The translations under genes and the position numbers were made by a program. A DNA stretch of 64,000 nt from Cyanophora paradoxa (lineage: Eukaryota; Glaucocystophyceae; Cyanophorales; Cyanophoraceae): the NCBI GenBank assembly GCA_004431415.1, contig QPMI01000102.1, positions 1-64,000 of the forward strand, given 5' to 3'. Below, one piece after another: positions 21,961-33,837 of the stretch. The notes beneath the pieces were generated by a model. The model saw only the letters and a list, made by a program, of their open reading frames with translations. It ran no database searches and was not told the DNA's origin. Within the stretch, counting starts at the first letter, position 1, and every line of letters begins with the position of its first letter.

Positions 21961-22633
21961 GGGAGCTTTTCTTTTGCGATCGATTGGAACATACTGTGAT
22001 ATATGTGCAGATATAGCGCTCAGCGGCTAGCTAGCGCTGTATACGTAGTGCTGCCTCGAGCTCTAGATCTAGCTCGGTCTAGATCTCAGCGCCCTTCAAT
22101 TTCGCCCCCGGCCAGCGCGACTCGGCGAGCGTCGCGTTTTATCTTGCCGCAGTACATGCGCAATTAATATTGAACATGCCATTTGACTCGGCGAAATTAA
22201 ATATAAATCATCCCCGGGCCCCAGGGCCAGCTGCAGCCTGGCAGGCGCCGGCCATGCGCATGCACTGCGGCATCCGTTTTCTTCGCCTCTCCGCCAAGTA
22301 GGCCGTGCTTTTGCCCCCCGCATCCAGCGCGCGGGCAAAAGACAGTCATCATTAAAAATAGCAAGCTTACGAATTTAAAATATGGTTCGAATTGAAATTG
22401 GTTTCACGGTTCTGACGCTGGAACAAAACGAAGGGCGGGATTCGAATGCTTGCCTCTATTCACTGCGTTTCAAAGTTTTAAGCTGAAGTATATATTATGA
22501 TGAACTTTAATATTAATGCTCAGCGCGCGGCTGGCATTAATATTGCAGCCGGCCTACACATGCAGTGCCGATTGGCGCTGAAGCTTGATCTTAAGTCGCA
22601 CCCCACTGAGAGGCAATCGCGGTATAATCAATA
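21961..22633. other. No gene seen
   Basis: AT-rich spacer with CTAG/AGCTAGCT palindromic words (22025-22090), downstream of the second PiT gene's stop. There is no convincing ORF. Confidence 0.45.
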
Positions 22634-25604
22634 TTACGCCAGCAGACGGATTGCAGGCGGATACGCGGAGGCACTCACGTTCACGTTCGTGTTGGGGAAG
22701 AAGACGACAGACTGCTGCTCGGTCGCCCACGCGGCCGGAGTGTACGAAACGTACGCAAAGCTGCGGTGTACAAATCAGATCAGCCTATTGGCAGGTTCGA
22801 ATGTGGTGATCATGATTATTGCGAGGGCGCACATGAGGGCGGCGGTGAGGCCGGCGCATGGGAGGGTGACGACCCAGCCGAGGAAGGTCTTGGCGAAGAG
22901 GCGCCAGTTGACGGTCTTGCCCGCGCCCTTGAACGAGCGCGCGGCAACAGCGCCAACGCCGGTCGTGGCGCCGACGGCGCAGTGGGTCGTGGAGACGGGC
23001 CAGCCCTGCGAGGAGGCGAAGACGACTGTGGTGGCGGCGCCGAGCTCGATGCAGAATCCGCGGGCCGGCGACAGCTTCGTCAGGTGGTTGCCGAGCGTGC
23101 GCATGATGTTGTATCCGTAGGTGGAGAGGCCGATGACGATGCCAGCGCCTCCGAACGCGAGGATCCAGATGTCTGCGCCGCGCAACCATGCATATGTGAG
23201 TGCTAGTGGCATGGCCTGCCACGAATCTCTGCTCACGAAACAGCTTCGATTAAACGCACCGATCTCCGAGACCGGCTTGGCAATTGCCCAGCAGCGGCCA
23301 TCACGGGATCCATCGCACATGTAGTTCGAGCCAGACTGCCAGACGGCGTAGACTGTGGCAAGCGGACCGACGGCGTTGGCGACGTCGTTGGAGCCGTGGG
23401 CGAAGCTGTTCATCGTGCTGGAGACGATCTGGAGGAACTTGAAGAGGTCCTCGGTCTTGGGATCGAAGTCCTCGCCGGCCTCGTGCATCTCTTCCAGCTT
23501 CGCGTCGCCCGCAACCGACACCACGTCCACGTTGACGCCGTGGAGAGCCGCCTGCGCCCGAGCTCGCGTGAGCCTACGCACGAGCTTGCAGCGCACGATG
23601 TACGCGCATGCGCATGCGCACCTTCTTTGCCTTCATGAACGAGCGGGACTGGAGGCGAAAGGCGTGCACGCGGTCACGGTCACGGACAAACTGTGTACCG
23701 ATATCGATTGCGCCGGCGGCGCACCAGGTAGTCCTTGAAGGTGGACTGCTTGCCGGCACGGCCCGCCACCTTCTCGTCACCGTCGACGTCCAGGTCGCGA
23801 TCGTCGGTTCCCGTTGCAGGAGAGACCTTGCCCTCCTTGGAAGCCATCTTGGCGCTTGCCGCCTCGACGGAGGCGACGTACTCGGGGGAAAGGACGTTCC
23901 GTCCGTCCGGGCCCAGCACGTACTTCTTGTCCAGGACGCGCTTGGCCCAGAAGATGACGATGGTGCTGAGGATGGCGGAGGCGCCGATGGCGACGGCCCA
24001 CGAGACGCCGACGAGCTGGACTTCGGTGAACTGGCCGCTGCCGACCAGGTCCATCTTCGGCATGCCCTTGGTCGTCACCAGGAACGTGTCTGTGCATTGA
24101 AGTGAAAATTATAATTAGTATTCCGGGTTAATCACAGTACACGTTAAATTCTCAAAGCGCACTGATGAAGAGGGCGAAGGCGAAGAAGACGGGGACCTCG
24201 ACGAGGCCCCAGAAGAACGAGTTCTTGCGGCGCAGGACGAGGAACTTGGTGAGGAGGAACATGATGGCGCCCAGCGAGAACTGCCGAGCAACTCAAACAT
24301 TAATCACCGAGCCATACACGTACAGCTTTCGGACTAAAGCTAGGAATGGGTAGAGCAAACCGCGAGAGCCGGCGAGATGAACCACGAGGCAATCTGCATA
24401 CAATGTATATATTAGAATTGATACTCAGTGCTAGCTATATATAGCGCTCCGGACAGTCACGATTAGGAACGGACGCACAATCTGAGCGACGCCCTTGCCC
24501 TCCCAGTTCCAGTTGACGGCCTCGCCGCCAAACGCAGCAACCGACGTGCCGATGACAGCGCCGACGATGGCGTGCGTGGTGGAGACTGCGGAAGGGACAT
24601 CAACTGAAGCCACGTTCGCCGAGTTCAAAACTCGACCAGCAACCGCACCAGCCATGCCGAATCTGGTGGCGATAAGAATGAAGCTCGAGGAGCCGATGAG
24701 GGCGCATTGCATCGCAAGCATGAGCAACGTGGGGTGGTCCGCGTAGCGAGAAACCTTACTGCGCGTGGGGGTCGTAAGTAGTAATAGCGATATAGCTATA
24801 GCTTTATATTATTAGTTTCGGACTAGCTTTCGAACACTTACATCAGCCCCCCTCGAATAGTTTCTCCGGTCGTCTTTCCGAGCAAGAGCGCTCCGAGAAA
24901 TTCGGCGAAGGAAGCTGTTATGATGAAGCTCAAGTTAGAATCTTGAAGTTGCATGCACGCTAATGCCACGAGGCCAAAGAAATACGAACCGAGGATGCAG
25001 GCATTGCGAAGAGAGATCGTTTTCTGCATGCGCAGGCAGGACGGCAGAATCTACAGGTCAGCGGACACGTGGCCGGCACTGGACCATAATCGACGGAAAA
25101 AGGGCACCGCGCCGACAGCATTAGCTTCGTAGATGGAGGGCGCATGCGCATCATTTCATCAGAAAGGGCAGAGCGCGGCGCTGCGAGAGCGCGTGGGCAC
25201 CGAAGTTGTTAGCTGCGAACGCGGAAGCGGAAGCACGTGCACGTCAGCAATGAGTACGCGGCAGATAAGCGTATGCAGTGATCATGACTAACCGACATCA
25301 TTCGCGCCCTGTCAATAGTCCATGGCCAGATGCAATCGGCGAGGCAGCAGGTCAGCGCATGTGCAGCAGCAGATCCACGTGCACTAGATCTAGACTTGGC
25401 CGCTTGGCCGCTCGAAGTAGCCATGGCGAGGAACGCACGATTCCGTATGCCTGCAAAGGTGCGCTTGCGCAGGTGAGATGGGCATGAAATGATTGATATC
25501 GATTCTAGCCGATCTCGAAGGAGTGAGGGGCGCACGTCGAGGAAGGCGAGGATCACTGCAAAGGCTAGGACGACTGTGTAGTCGCCGGGCATCTGCGCGC
25601 GCAT
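22634..25604 (-). CDS. PiT-family inorganic phosphate transporter, copy 2
   Basis: Second PHO4/PiT transporter, paralogous to the gene at 13.5-16.0 kb. Start ATG at 25604 (MRAQMPGDYTVVLAFAVILA). The first signature, GANDVANNFGAHALSQR, is split by an intron (GGCGCGAATGATGTCG near 25293-25308, continued near 25200-25220). Next come KTISLRNACILG (25020), FAEFLGALLLGKTTGETIRG (24850-24910), LMLAMQCALIGSSSFILIAT (24700), [20 protein letters not shown] (24540-24590), MDLVGSGQFTEVQLVGVSWA (24030), a hydrophilic central loop, NSFAHGSNDVANAVGP (23370-23420), WILAFGGAGIVIGLSTYGYN (23120-23170) and GWPVSTTHCAVGATTGVGA. The last exon begins after a GTGCGCC...CGCAG intron: AALI joins FAYVSYTPAAWATEQQSVVF, matching [11 protein letters not shown] of copy 1. 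TAA is at 22634-22636, unless the GTGAGT before it is used as a donor. The second signature is GSNDVANA, a Ser for Ala variant. Confidence 0.87.
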
Positions 25605-26824
25605 CCACGATCGTCGGATGACAAACTGGTACTCAAGCGCGGCGCCAGCTGCGCATGCAGCCGTTCAGGCTCACGCACCGCGTACTACAAGGAAGAAGGC
25701 ATCGCCGCACGGCAGCAATCGCGAGTCAGCGACACTAAGAGCGGCGGCCGCGAGCGGCGCGCCGGCCGCGGCCGGGCGCGGGCGGCCGCGGGGACGACGC
25801 ACGACGGCCATGGTTGGAGCGGCTGCGGCGGGACTCCACGCACGCTCACTACGAACACCGCGCTATAGCTACCGGCCTGGCAGCTAGCCTAGGAAACGAC
25901 TGCGGCTAAGACCGAGATTGAGGATAGGATCAGAGATCTCTCGAGAAGCGCGCGCGCGCGGCGGGATCGATATCCCGGATCATTCGGATCCGGGGCGAAT
26001 CTTGGCGGCCGGCGCCGCGGCCGGGGCGAATATCAAAGGTTGCGCCCTTCGAGTAAGTTTTTGTTTTTCCAGTTTACAGAGATTGAGCGTCGATTTACAA
26101 ATGCAAGCGTCAAATTTCGCCGAACGCAGACTTACGCAGTTACGCAGATCGATGTAGACTTTTTTAATCGCATTCGTGATTTTGATCCCTAGCGCCAGCA
26201 GCGCTAGCGCTAGCTAGCTAGCTAGCTATAGCCGGTCTGCTGGGCCGGCGCCGGCGGGCCGGGCCCCGGCCCCCGGGGCCGCGCGCCGGGCCGGCCGGGC
26301 GCCGGCGCGCGGGCGCCGCTAATTATAACCGTTGAACGCTGGCGCGCGGGCCGGCGCGGCACTGCGGCAGCCTGGCCGGCCCCCGGCCCCCAGGCCCCGG
26401 CCCCATGGCCAGCTGCAGGCGCCGGCCGCCGGCCGCGCCCCCGGGCCCGGCGGCCCGGCCCCGGGGGGCCCCGGGTGGTCCTGCATGGCCCGCGGCCGCG
26501 CGCGGCCGCAGCACAACACGTGCACGGACCCCGATCGAGACGTACTACATACCCGAACGTCGACGACTCGACGTTGAAACGCGCGCGAGCTCGAGTGCTA
26601 TACTGACTCAGTAAGTAGCCTAGAAATAGTAGCCGCTGCCGCGGATAATTATAAGCTTTTTTAAAAGGGGAGCCTCTAGCTAGCTATAAGCAGCCTATAG
26701 CTATATAGCTGTGTAGTAGCTTGTGGAGCAGTGAATTGTATTATATTTCACATTTTTCATACACGAGAAGCGAGCTGAAATATGCACGCCGATGTGCCAT
26801 GAAATTTAATATAGGCCTACTAGG
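25605..26824. other. Intergenic spacer with extreme GC-palindromic block
   Basis: After some GC-rich sequence, 26195-26240 is a run of GCTAGC/AGCTAG palindromes. 26235-26510 then consists almost entirely of G/C words built from GCCGGC, GGGCCC, GGCGCC and CCGCGG. AT-rich sequence follows (26640-26830). No coding homology was seen. The block could be a foldback or MITE-like element, or a replication or assembly artefact. Confidence 0.5.
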
Positions 26825-28504
26825 CTAGCTATAGGCAGGGCCCTCGAAACAGGTGCTGGCGAAGTCTCCTGGCCCCTCAGGGCCCTCGCACCGGAGGTCG
26901 GGGTCGAGTACCTCGTCCATCTCAAAGTCGGCGTCGCCGAACTGCGCGCGCCGGCGCCAACGTCGGATCAGAACGCTTCATATGATCGCGCGCCCTCAGC
27001 AGGGGTACACGCACGTCGGAGTACACGAGGTCGTCCGAGGGCTCGGACTCGTACCGGCCCGGCGCGCGGGCGGGCTGCGCGCGTCCGGGGTTCGTCAAAG
27101 TGCCGAGAGACGGACGGACGCGTACCGACGTACCCGTTTCGACCCCACGTCATCTTCCACTTCGTCGTCGTCTGAGGGCGGCCGCTCGTACGGGTCCTCG
27201 ATCCACTCGGCGCCGGCCCCCTCCTCGGGCTCCTCCCCCCCTTCGAGGACGAGTACCCCCTCCTCGTCCGGCCGCTCGGGGTGCAGCCGGCCGGCCTCCT
27301 CCTCCTCCTCCTCCTCGCGGTCGTCGTCTCTGCCTTTCCGGAGCAAGTCCCGCCACCCGTACCGCCGCGGGGGCGCCGCCTCTTCCTCCTCATCTTCGCG
27401 CACCGCCCGGCGGCCGGCGCCGCTCCCGTCGGGCTGCACGAAGCCGGTCAGCCGCCCGCAGCTCGCGCCGCCGCTCGGGGACGGAATCGCGCGTACCCCG
27501 GAGAGATCGCCCTCCTCTCCGGGATCGTGGGCGGCCAGCTCGGTACCCCCCACGACCGCGAACGAAGCGCCGCCGTACTCCTCCTGCCCGTACTCTTCGT
27601 CGGGGATTCGAACCACGTTCCCGCGCGCGTCGGTGACGATGACGTCATCCTCGGGGGTAAAGGAGAAGCCAGCGCGCGTCAGGCACGTGTCGAGGCTGCC
27701 CGTGGGGAGCCGGCAGCCCTCCGTGCAGATCGGCGGCTTCGGCGGCGGCGGTGGAGGCGGCGGCGGTGGAGGAGGAGGAGGAGGGGGCAGGGGAGGGAGT
27801 GGTGGCGGGGGAGGGGGAGGGGGAGGGGGAGGGGTGGAGGCGGAGGGGCGAGGGCGGAGGGGCAGGGGCGGGAGCTCACGGGGCTGAGGCGGCGGCGGTG
27901 GTGGAGGGTCCGGAGGGGCTCAGGGGCGGGGAGGGGAAGGGGAGGGGGATGGGAGGGGAGGGGAGGGGGAGGGGGAGGCGGGGGCGGAGGTGGAGGGGGC
28001 GGAGGGGGCGGCGGCGGGGGCTTCGGGGGACACTTTGAGCTGCTGCACTCGGCCCATATCTCCTGCCTGATGACAGCCTGCACCCGGCAGTCCCCGACCT
28101 GCGAACGTAGGCCCGCTCGCCGGGGGTACGGCAATCTCAACGACCCGGGGGTACAGCGGCACCTCGTGCTCCTCGACGACGTCGAAGTCGTAGTCTGCCT
28201 CGAAGAGCTCAGCGGCGGAGACGCCGCCCTCCCGCAGGGCCTCACGCAGCGCCGCCGGCAGGCTCTCCGCGCTCCCCTTCGAATCCGTTCGGGTCAGAGG
28301 GCGCGGGGGGCGGGCCGGGGGGCGGGCGTGGGGCGGGAGGGGTACCAGCTGCGACAGGTTCGCCTCGCCCTCGACGTGCAGGGGCGTCGCCTGCAGCTCG
28401 CGGACGAGGATCGCCTGCGGCCGCCCGATGCTCACCTGCGCCCGGACTCGCGGCTCAGCGGCTGAGAGGCTGGCCCGGCGTCCTCGGCGCGGGCGGGCCG
28501 GCAC
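26825..28504 (-). CDS. Unrecognised acidic, Cys-containing protein
   Basis: Product unknown. Minus-strand exons, in order: QAILVRELQATPLHVEGEAN (28350-28410), ending at a GTACCCC donor; PAALREALREGGVSAAELFE (28190-28245), then FDVVEEHEVPL; CRVQAVIRQEIWAECSSSKC (28040-28100). A purine-rich intron follows, then CTEGCRLPTGSLDTCLTRAG (27675-27735) and DDVIVTDARGNVVRIPDEEY (27590-27650). Acidic stretches WIEDPYERPPSDDDEVEDDV (27150-27210) follow, and the C-terminus is DEVLDPDLRCEGPEGPGDFA, ending TAG at 26825-26827. Several exons carry paired Cys, which could mean an extracellular or disulfide-containing part, but no signal peptide was found and the true 5' end may lie upstream of 28504. Codon-constrained, gap-free segments between GT and AG sites support a real gene. 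Confidence 0.45.
27725..28020. repeat. Long polypurine (GGA/GGGGA) tract
   Basis: About 300 bp of nearly uninterrupted purines on the plus strand (GGGGAGGGGA- and GGAGGAGGA-type units), within an inferred intron of the minus-strand gene above. It has mirror symmetry and is G-rich, so H-DNA or G-quadruplex formation is plausible. Long glycine-rich ORFs across it are shadows. Confidence 0.85.
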
Positions 28505-29389
28505 CTGCGCGTGTGGCTCCTCTTCGCAGGCGGCATCGGCGCCCTGCGCGCCGCGCTCCCCGCCGCCGCCGCCGCCGCCGCCTGCCGAACTCGGCGTCAG
28601 CCCCTGCGCGGCCTCCTGCGCTTCTCACGCGCTCGCGGACCGGCGGAGGGAGTCTCCTTCGGGGTCCCCGTCATAGCGCCAGCCGGGCGCGCCCTACGCG
28701 GCGCACCGCGGGCCTCGAAGGCGCCTGGCGGGCCGGCACTGGTCAGCGGCGCCTCGGAGGAGCGGCGCACTGGGCGCGCACTCTTCCGCTGGCTCCGTTG
28801 CTCCTGGATGTGTGCATTGCACGAGCGGGCCGCTGGCGCTCACGACCGGAACGCTGGTGCCGGCGCCGCGAGGCGCCCGAGTCGCTCCGCCGCCACTCCG
28901 GCCGGGCTTCTAGGCCACGATTTCGCGAGCTTAAGTGCTTCTACAGCAGACTGCAGCACGGCCGTACACGTCCGCGGGTGCGGAGGCTCCGAGGCAGCGG
29001 ATGCGGGACCGGACCGGGCCTGGCGCGCGCTGCGGCACCACCTGTGCGTGCTCCTAGCGGCTAGCAGGCCAAAGCTCTAGCCGATGCCGAGAACGCGTCG
29101 CGACGAGCCTCCTTGCACCTCGGTGGAACAGTTGTACCCCCAGAAGAAAGCATCCCACCGGCCAATTTGCTCCCGGGTCGGGGGAAAACGGCCCTTCTCC
29201 CCCCGTCTCGCAGTAACGTCCTCGTCGAGGACTCCCAGCGTCGTCGTAGCCCTCCCGAGCTTCGGCTTTGGCTAGGTTCGGTTTTCCGCTCGAACTCCGC
29301 CTTCGGGATTTCAAACAGCCGACGGCCAGCCATCTTTCGCCCTCTCCGGCCTGCTTCCTGAGTCGAGCAATCACACAAACTGTGACGCA
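28505..29389. other. Divergent intergenic region
   Basis: Lies between the 5' ends of the unrecognised minus-strand gene and the F-box/LRR gene. It is GC-rich and open in several frames, but none shows a family motif. It could contain an unrecognised first exon of either neighbour. Confidence 0.4.
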
Positions 29390-32300
29390 ATGGCGACCCT
29401 ATCACTCACCGATTTGCCTCGTGCGCCTGTTTCCGCGCTGCGGCGAACCCGCACGCCCCTGACCAGCGGCCCGCCACCACGTCCTCCGTTGCGCAGCGGA
29501 CGTGCTGCAGAGAATCCTCATTCAGGCCAGCGAGTATTCCGTCACGGACATCATGGGAGCGCGGGATTCGTGCCGCATGCTTGCGCACATCTTCGAAACC
29601 CTGCCGCCCCAGATAATCGGCTCGCCCAAATTCGACGTGCGCGCCTCAATCGCTCGGCGCTGCGTCGGCTCAGACGGGCGATGTGCAGGCGTACGATAAC
29701 CACAAGTTGGTCGTCGCCTTCATGAAGCGCTATGGGAAGCGGGTCCAGAGCCTCAACCTGTCGCCGGTGCGCCTTCGAACTTTCGTGTTGGACCTCGTCG
29801 CGGATTCGAAATCGAGCAGGTCATGAGTCTCCGCGACGAGGACTTCGGCTCCTGCCTGCGCTCGACCTCGGGCGGCATCCTCCACTACATGTCCATCGCG
29901 CACTTCCGCTGCTCGGGCTGGGGCATCATGGCGGAGTACTCGAAGGTTTGCCCGAGGGCGCCGCGCGCGCATCGGGGCGCGTCGCGCGCGCCGACGGCCG
30001 CCGCGCAGGACTCGTCGTGGGCGATGGCCCAGAGCGCGTTGCACTCGTGGCCCCGGGGCCTCTCCGGCCTTCGCATCCTCAACCTCTCGGACGCGCACAT
30101 CCGCCCCACCGCCCTGCGCACCCTGCTCCGCGCCAACCGCAGCACCCTCGAGATCCTCCTCCTCGCGTGCGCCCCGCCGGCCCCGGCCGGCCCGTCGCGT
30201 CCCGCTGATCCGCGCGCAGGGGCACGCACGTGTACAAGCCGCAGACGATGCTCGAGGAGCACCGCGTCAAGGGCCAGGCGACCCGCGAGCGCAACTCGAA
30301 GAAGCGGCTGCTGGAGGGCGGCACGCCCTCGGGCAGGCGCAAGGGCAACCGCGCCTCGGAGGACGGCAGCGACGGCATGGACGAGGCGCGGCGCAGCCGC
30401 GGCGGCCAGGAGATGATGGTCGGGCTCCCGGGCGTGCAGGCCGACGACGGCTCGGGGCTGCAGCCGGGCCAGCTGCTCACGGCCGACGGCATGCAGGCGT
30501 ACGCCCACCAGCACGCGGGGATGGCGCACCCGGGCACGCAGACGCTCGTGCACCCGGTCTCCGTCGAGGCGCTGCCGGGCTCGCAGACCGTGGAGGCGAT
30601 CCAGCCCGTCGACGCCGGCGTGCCCGTCCCGTGGGCCTCCGCCCCGATGCCCGGCGCCCCGCAGCCGCAGGTCACGGCCTGGGGCCACGCTGCCGCCGCC
30701 GGCGTCGCCGTGCCCCGCGGCTCGACCGAGTGGGCCACCTCGCCCGCCCCGGCCTCGGCCTCCTCGCGCTACTCCGGGCCCCAGGAGGTGCGCCCCCCTT
30801 CCCCCGAAGAAGAAGAAGGAGCTGAGCGAGCCGAACAGCTGAACGAGGACGAGGACTGCATCACGTCGGCCATGCGGAGCCTGGCGTTCCCGCGGCTGCG
30901 CACGCTGGACCTCTCCGGCTGCCGCGTCACGAAGCAGGGCCTCGTGGACGTCCTCCGCTCCAACCTCAACCTCACGATCCTCTACATCGTGCGCTCCCGC
31001 TCGCCCGCTCGCTCGTCGGCCGTGGCTTGCTTACGCGCCCGCCCGTCTGCAGCACGGCCTCCAGGAGTTTGCCCACGACCCCGAGCACGGGACCACGACC
31101 GTCCGCGCCTGGTCCGCCCGCCCGCGCCCGCGCCCGCCCAACCCGACTCGACTCGACTCGCGCGGGCGAGAGCCGACGGCCCGCCGGCCCCGCAGGAACA
31201 ACCAAGAGCTGCAGGCCCTGCGCACCCAGTTCCCTACCCTGAACATCGTCGGCGGGTCCCTCTTCGGCGGGGTGCGCGGCCGACCGCCTCCCGGCTGCCC
31301 TCGCGCCCCTGCCGACGCCGCCTGGCGCGCAGCTGCAGGGCATGGCGTCCGTCCTCTTCGAGTCCAACGAGGTCTTCGGGCGCCACGCGCCCTGCGTCGC
31401 CCACAACAGCCCGGGCGAGGCCATGCCCCCCGAGACCCCCGAGGCGCCTTGCCTTCCCCGCCCTCCTCCGCCGCCTTCGCCGCCCGGCTTCTCACTCACG
31501 GGGCGCGCGCGCAGGGAACGTACGTGCACCTCCCGCCGGAGCTGGTCGAGCCGGCGATCCCGCGGGGCCTGCACGCCGGCCGCGCCCGCGACGGCCTCGG
31601 CATGACCCTCGTCCAGGGCGAGTCCTCCTCTCCCGCCCCCGGCCCCGCCCCTTCTTCTTCTTCTGATTCCTCGCCGCCGCGCGCGCGAGAGCAGAGGCCG
31701 TGTTCGTCCTCAGCTGCGGCCTGGCGGACCCGGGCGACTCGGTCCAGTTCCTCCAGCGCCTCGTCGACGAGGTGCGCGTACCCCCCCCCCGGGCTCAGCC
31801 GCACCTGTACCCCGCTTCCTGCTCACCCGGGCCGCTCGCCCGCAGAGCGGCGCCGACGCAACGGGCCCCGTGCTGCGCGTCTCGCCCCGCCGCGCCGCCG
31901 AGGACCGCAACTGGGACCCGTACGCGACGCAGTACCCCTCCGAGACGCAGCGCTGGGCGCTCCCGGTCGGCCGGTGGCGCTGCACGGAGCACTTCAACGC
32001 GTTCCTCCCGAGTCCGCCCGCCCGCCCGCCCACCGATTCTGCGCGCCCCGCCCCGCGCCGCCGCCGTCCGACGCCGCGCCCGCCCGCCCGCCAGTGCCCG
32101 GCTGCAACGCCATGCACATCGCTGCCCAGAACGACGCGCCGCTGGCCATCTTCCAGGCCCGCCCCCCCGCCAGCCTTCGCGCCCGCTCGCCCGCTCACTT
32201 TCGCCGCAGTGGCTCTACCAGAACGGGGTCTCGCCCGCGGAGCCCGACTCGATCGGCAACTCGATCCCCCTGAGCGAGGGCGTCCTCTTCCGCCTCAACC

Positions 32301-33674
32301 GCCCCGCGCTGGACTTTCTCATCGGTGCGAACGAACGTTCCCCGGGAAAGAAGGGGAGGAAGGGAAGGGCTCGTCTGAAGCGCCTGCAGAGGTGACGCCC
32401 CCCGCGGCGCTCGCGGAGTGGGTCGAGCGGCGGCACGCCGTGCCGGGCGCCTGGCGCCGCACCACGACCCTCCACGAGGTCTCCCGCGCCGCCGGCGAGA
32501 TCGCGCCCGCCCTCGGTGCCGGCCCGCGTCCCGCCCTGGCCCGCCCCAGCCGGTGCCGGCGGCTGAGCGTTCGGGGCGCAGCGTTTGAGACGGGGGCGAC
32601 GGCGGCGCGAGAGATGCTGGAGTCGGCGGCGGTCATGAACGCGCGGAGCGTCGTCGCGCGGCGCAACCCGGTCGACACGTCGGCGCTGCTGGCGCTGGCC
32701 GCCCGCTGGCCGGCCGGCCTCGTCACGCCCGACATCCACTTCGTCAAGCACCAGACCAACGTCGTCACCTCGGCGCGCCCACTCTCTCCGGCACACTGTA
32801 GACGGCTGAGTGGCTGACGCGCCCCGCAGACGCTGTCGGAGTACCCCCTGGAGCTGGCGGTGCAGCGCCCCTCTATCTCGCTGGCCGTAGTGGAGGCGCT
32901 CCTGCGCCTGGCCTCTCCCTACCTAAACGATCCCGCCGCCTGCGGCCGCCAGGTCGCCTCGTTCTCCTTCCCGTCCGCCAGCTAGCTGGCTGGCCGCCTG
33001 ATCCCCCTCCGCAGGCCCGCGAGGCGCACCTGAAGACGAGGCACACCGACAACGCCGCCGTGCTGCGGCGCCCCGGGGGCCAGGCCCCGCGGCCCGTCCC
33101 GCCGCAGCCGCAGCACACGGTGCAGCGCGGCTCGGTGCCGCCTCCCGAGCCCAGCGACGCAGAGGCTCACGCGCGTTTGCTGGACCGCCTCCTCAACGCC
33201 GCGGCGCGGCGCGCCCGCGTGAGCCCGCGCAAGTCGTCCGTGCCCGTCCCGGGCTCCGGGCTCTCCCGTGTCGCCTGGGTCTTCGGCGACCGCCCAGGCG
33301 ACGGCGCCGACCCGGAGGCGTGGGCCGTCCTCAGCGCCGTCCGCGTGGCCGCCGAGTCGGCCTGCAACGCCTCCATGGCCGCGGTGGCGCCGGCGTACCC
33401 CGGCCTACCCTCCCCCTACGGCCTGCAGGCGGCCGGCCTCTGGCCCGACGCGGCCGGCGTGGCGCTCGGGCAGCCTATCGCGGCCGGCTCGCCGGCCCCG
33501 GGCGACCCGATGGCGATCGCCTCGCTCTCCGCCGAGCTCCTCGTGACCGACCGCTGGGCCCCGGAGGCCACCATCGACGTGCAGGCCGCTGTTCCGGCCG
33601 CCAACCGCCTCAGCGCTGCCGCCGCCGCCGCCGCCGCCGGCCGCCCCCGCCGCGACGGCCGCACCAGCAAGTAG
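29390..33674 (+). CDS. F-box / leucine-rich-repeat protein, large
   Basis: ATG at 29390. The F-box is formed across intron 29421-29496 (GTGCGCC...GCGCAG): LSLTDLPP joins DVLQRILIQASEYSVTDIMG. A 56-nt intron at about 29637-29692 joins PPQIIGSPKFD to AYDNHKLVVAFMKRYGKR. LRR-like strands follow: LSGLRILNLSDAHIRPTALR (30060-30120) and LRTLDLSGCRVTKQGLVDVL (30895-30955). Between them is a long polar linker rich in Gln, Ala and Pro (30230-30830) ending in an acidic patch. Many short exons after 31 kb include CNAMHIAAQNDAPLAIFQ (32105, ankyrin-like), VLFRLNRPALDFLI and LALAARWPAGLVTPDIHFVK. The C-terminal exon from 33015 is long and Ala/Pro-rich, ending DGRTSK with TAG at 33672-33674. It is probably an SCF substrate receptor; the target is unknown. 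It could be two genes, but no internal stop/start pair suggests that. Confidence 0.6.
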
Positions 33675-33837
33675 TAGGCAGGCAGGCCAGCTTCGCGCGT
33701 TCTGCTGTCTGCTGCTAGAGCTAGCTTGTGTGCCCCGCCCCTCCCCGTCCCGCTTTCGCGCCCAGCTTTAAGGTATGCTTTCATCGCGTGTGTGTTTGTG
33801 TCAAGGCTCTTCGCTTTCAACAAGACAGTGTGCGCTA

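Noticed and set aside
27751-28038. Glycine-rich ORFs in the polypurine tract
   Set aside because: They result purely from GGA/GGG repeats, and the tract lies between Cys-containing exons of the minus-strand gene.
29637-29692. A 25-nt intron (GTCGGCTC...GTGCAG) in the F-box/LRR gene
   Set aside because: A 56-nt intron starting at the upstream GTGCGCG donor gives the same frame and a normal length for this genome.
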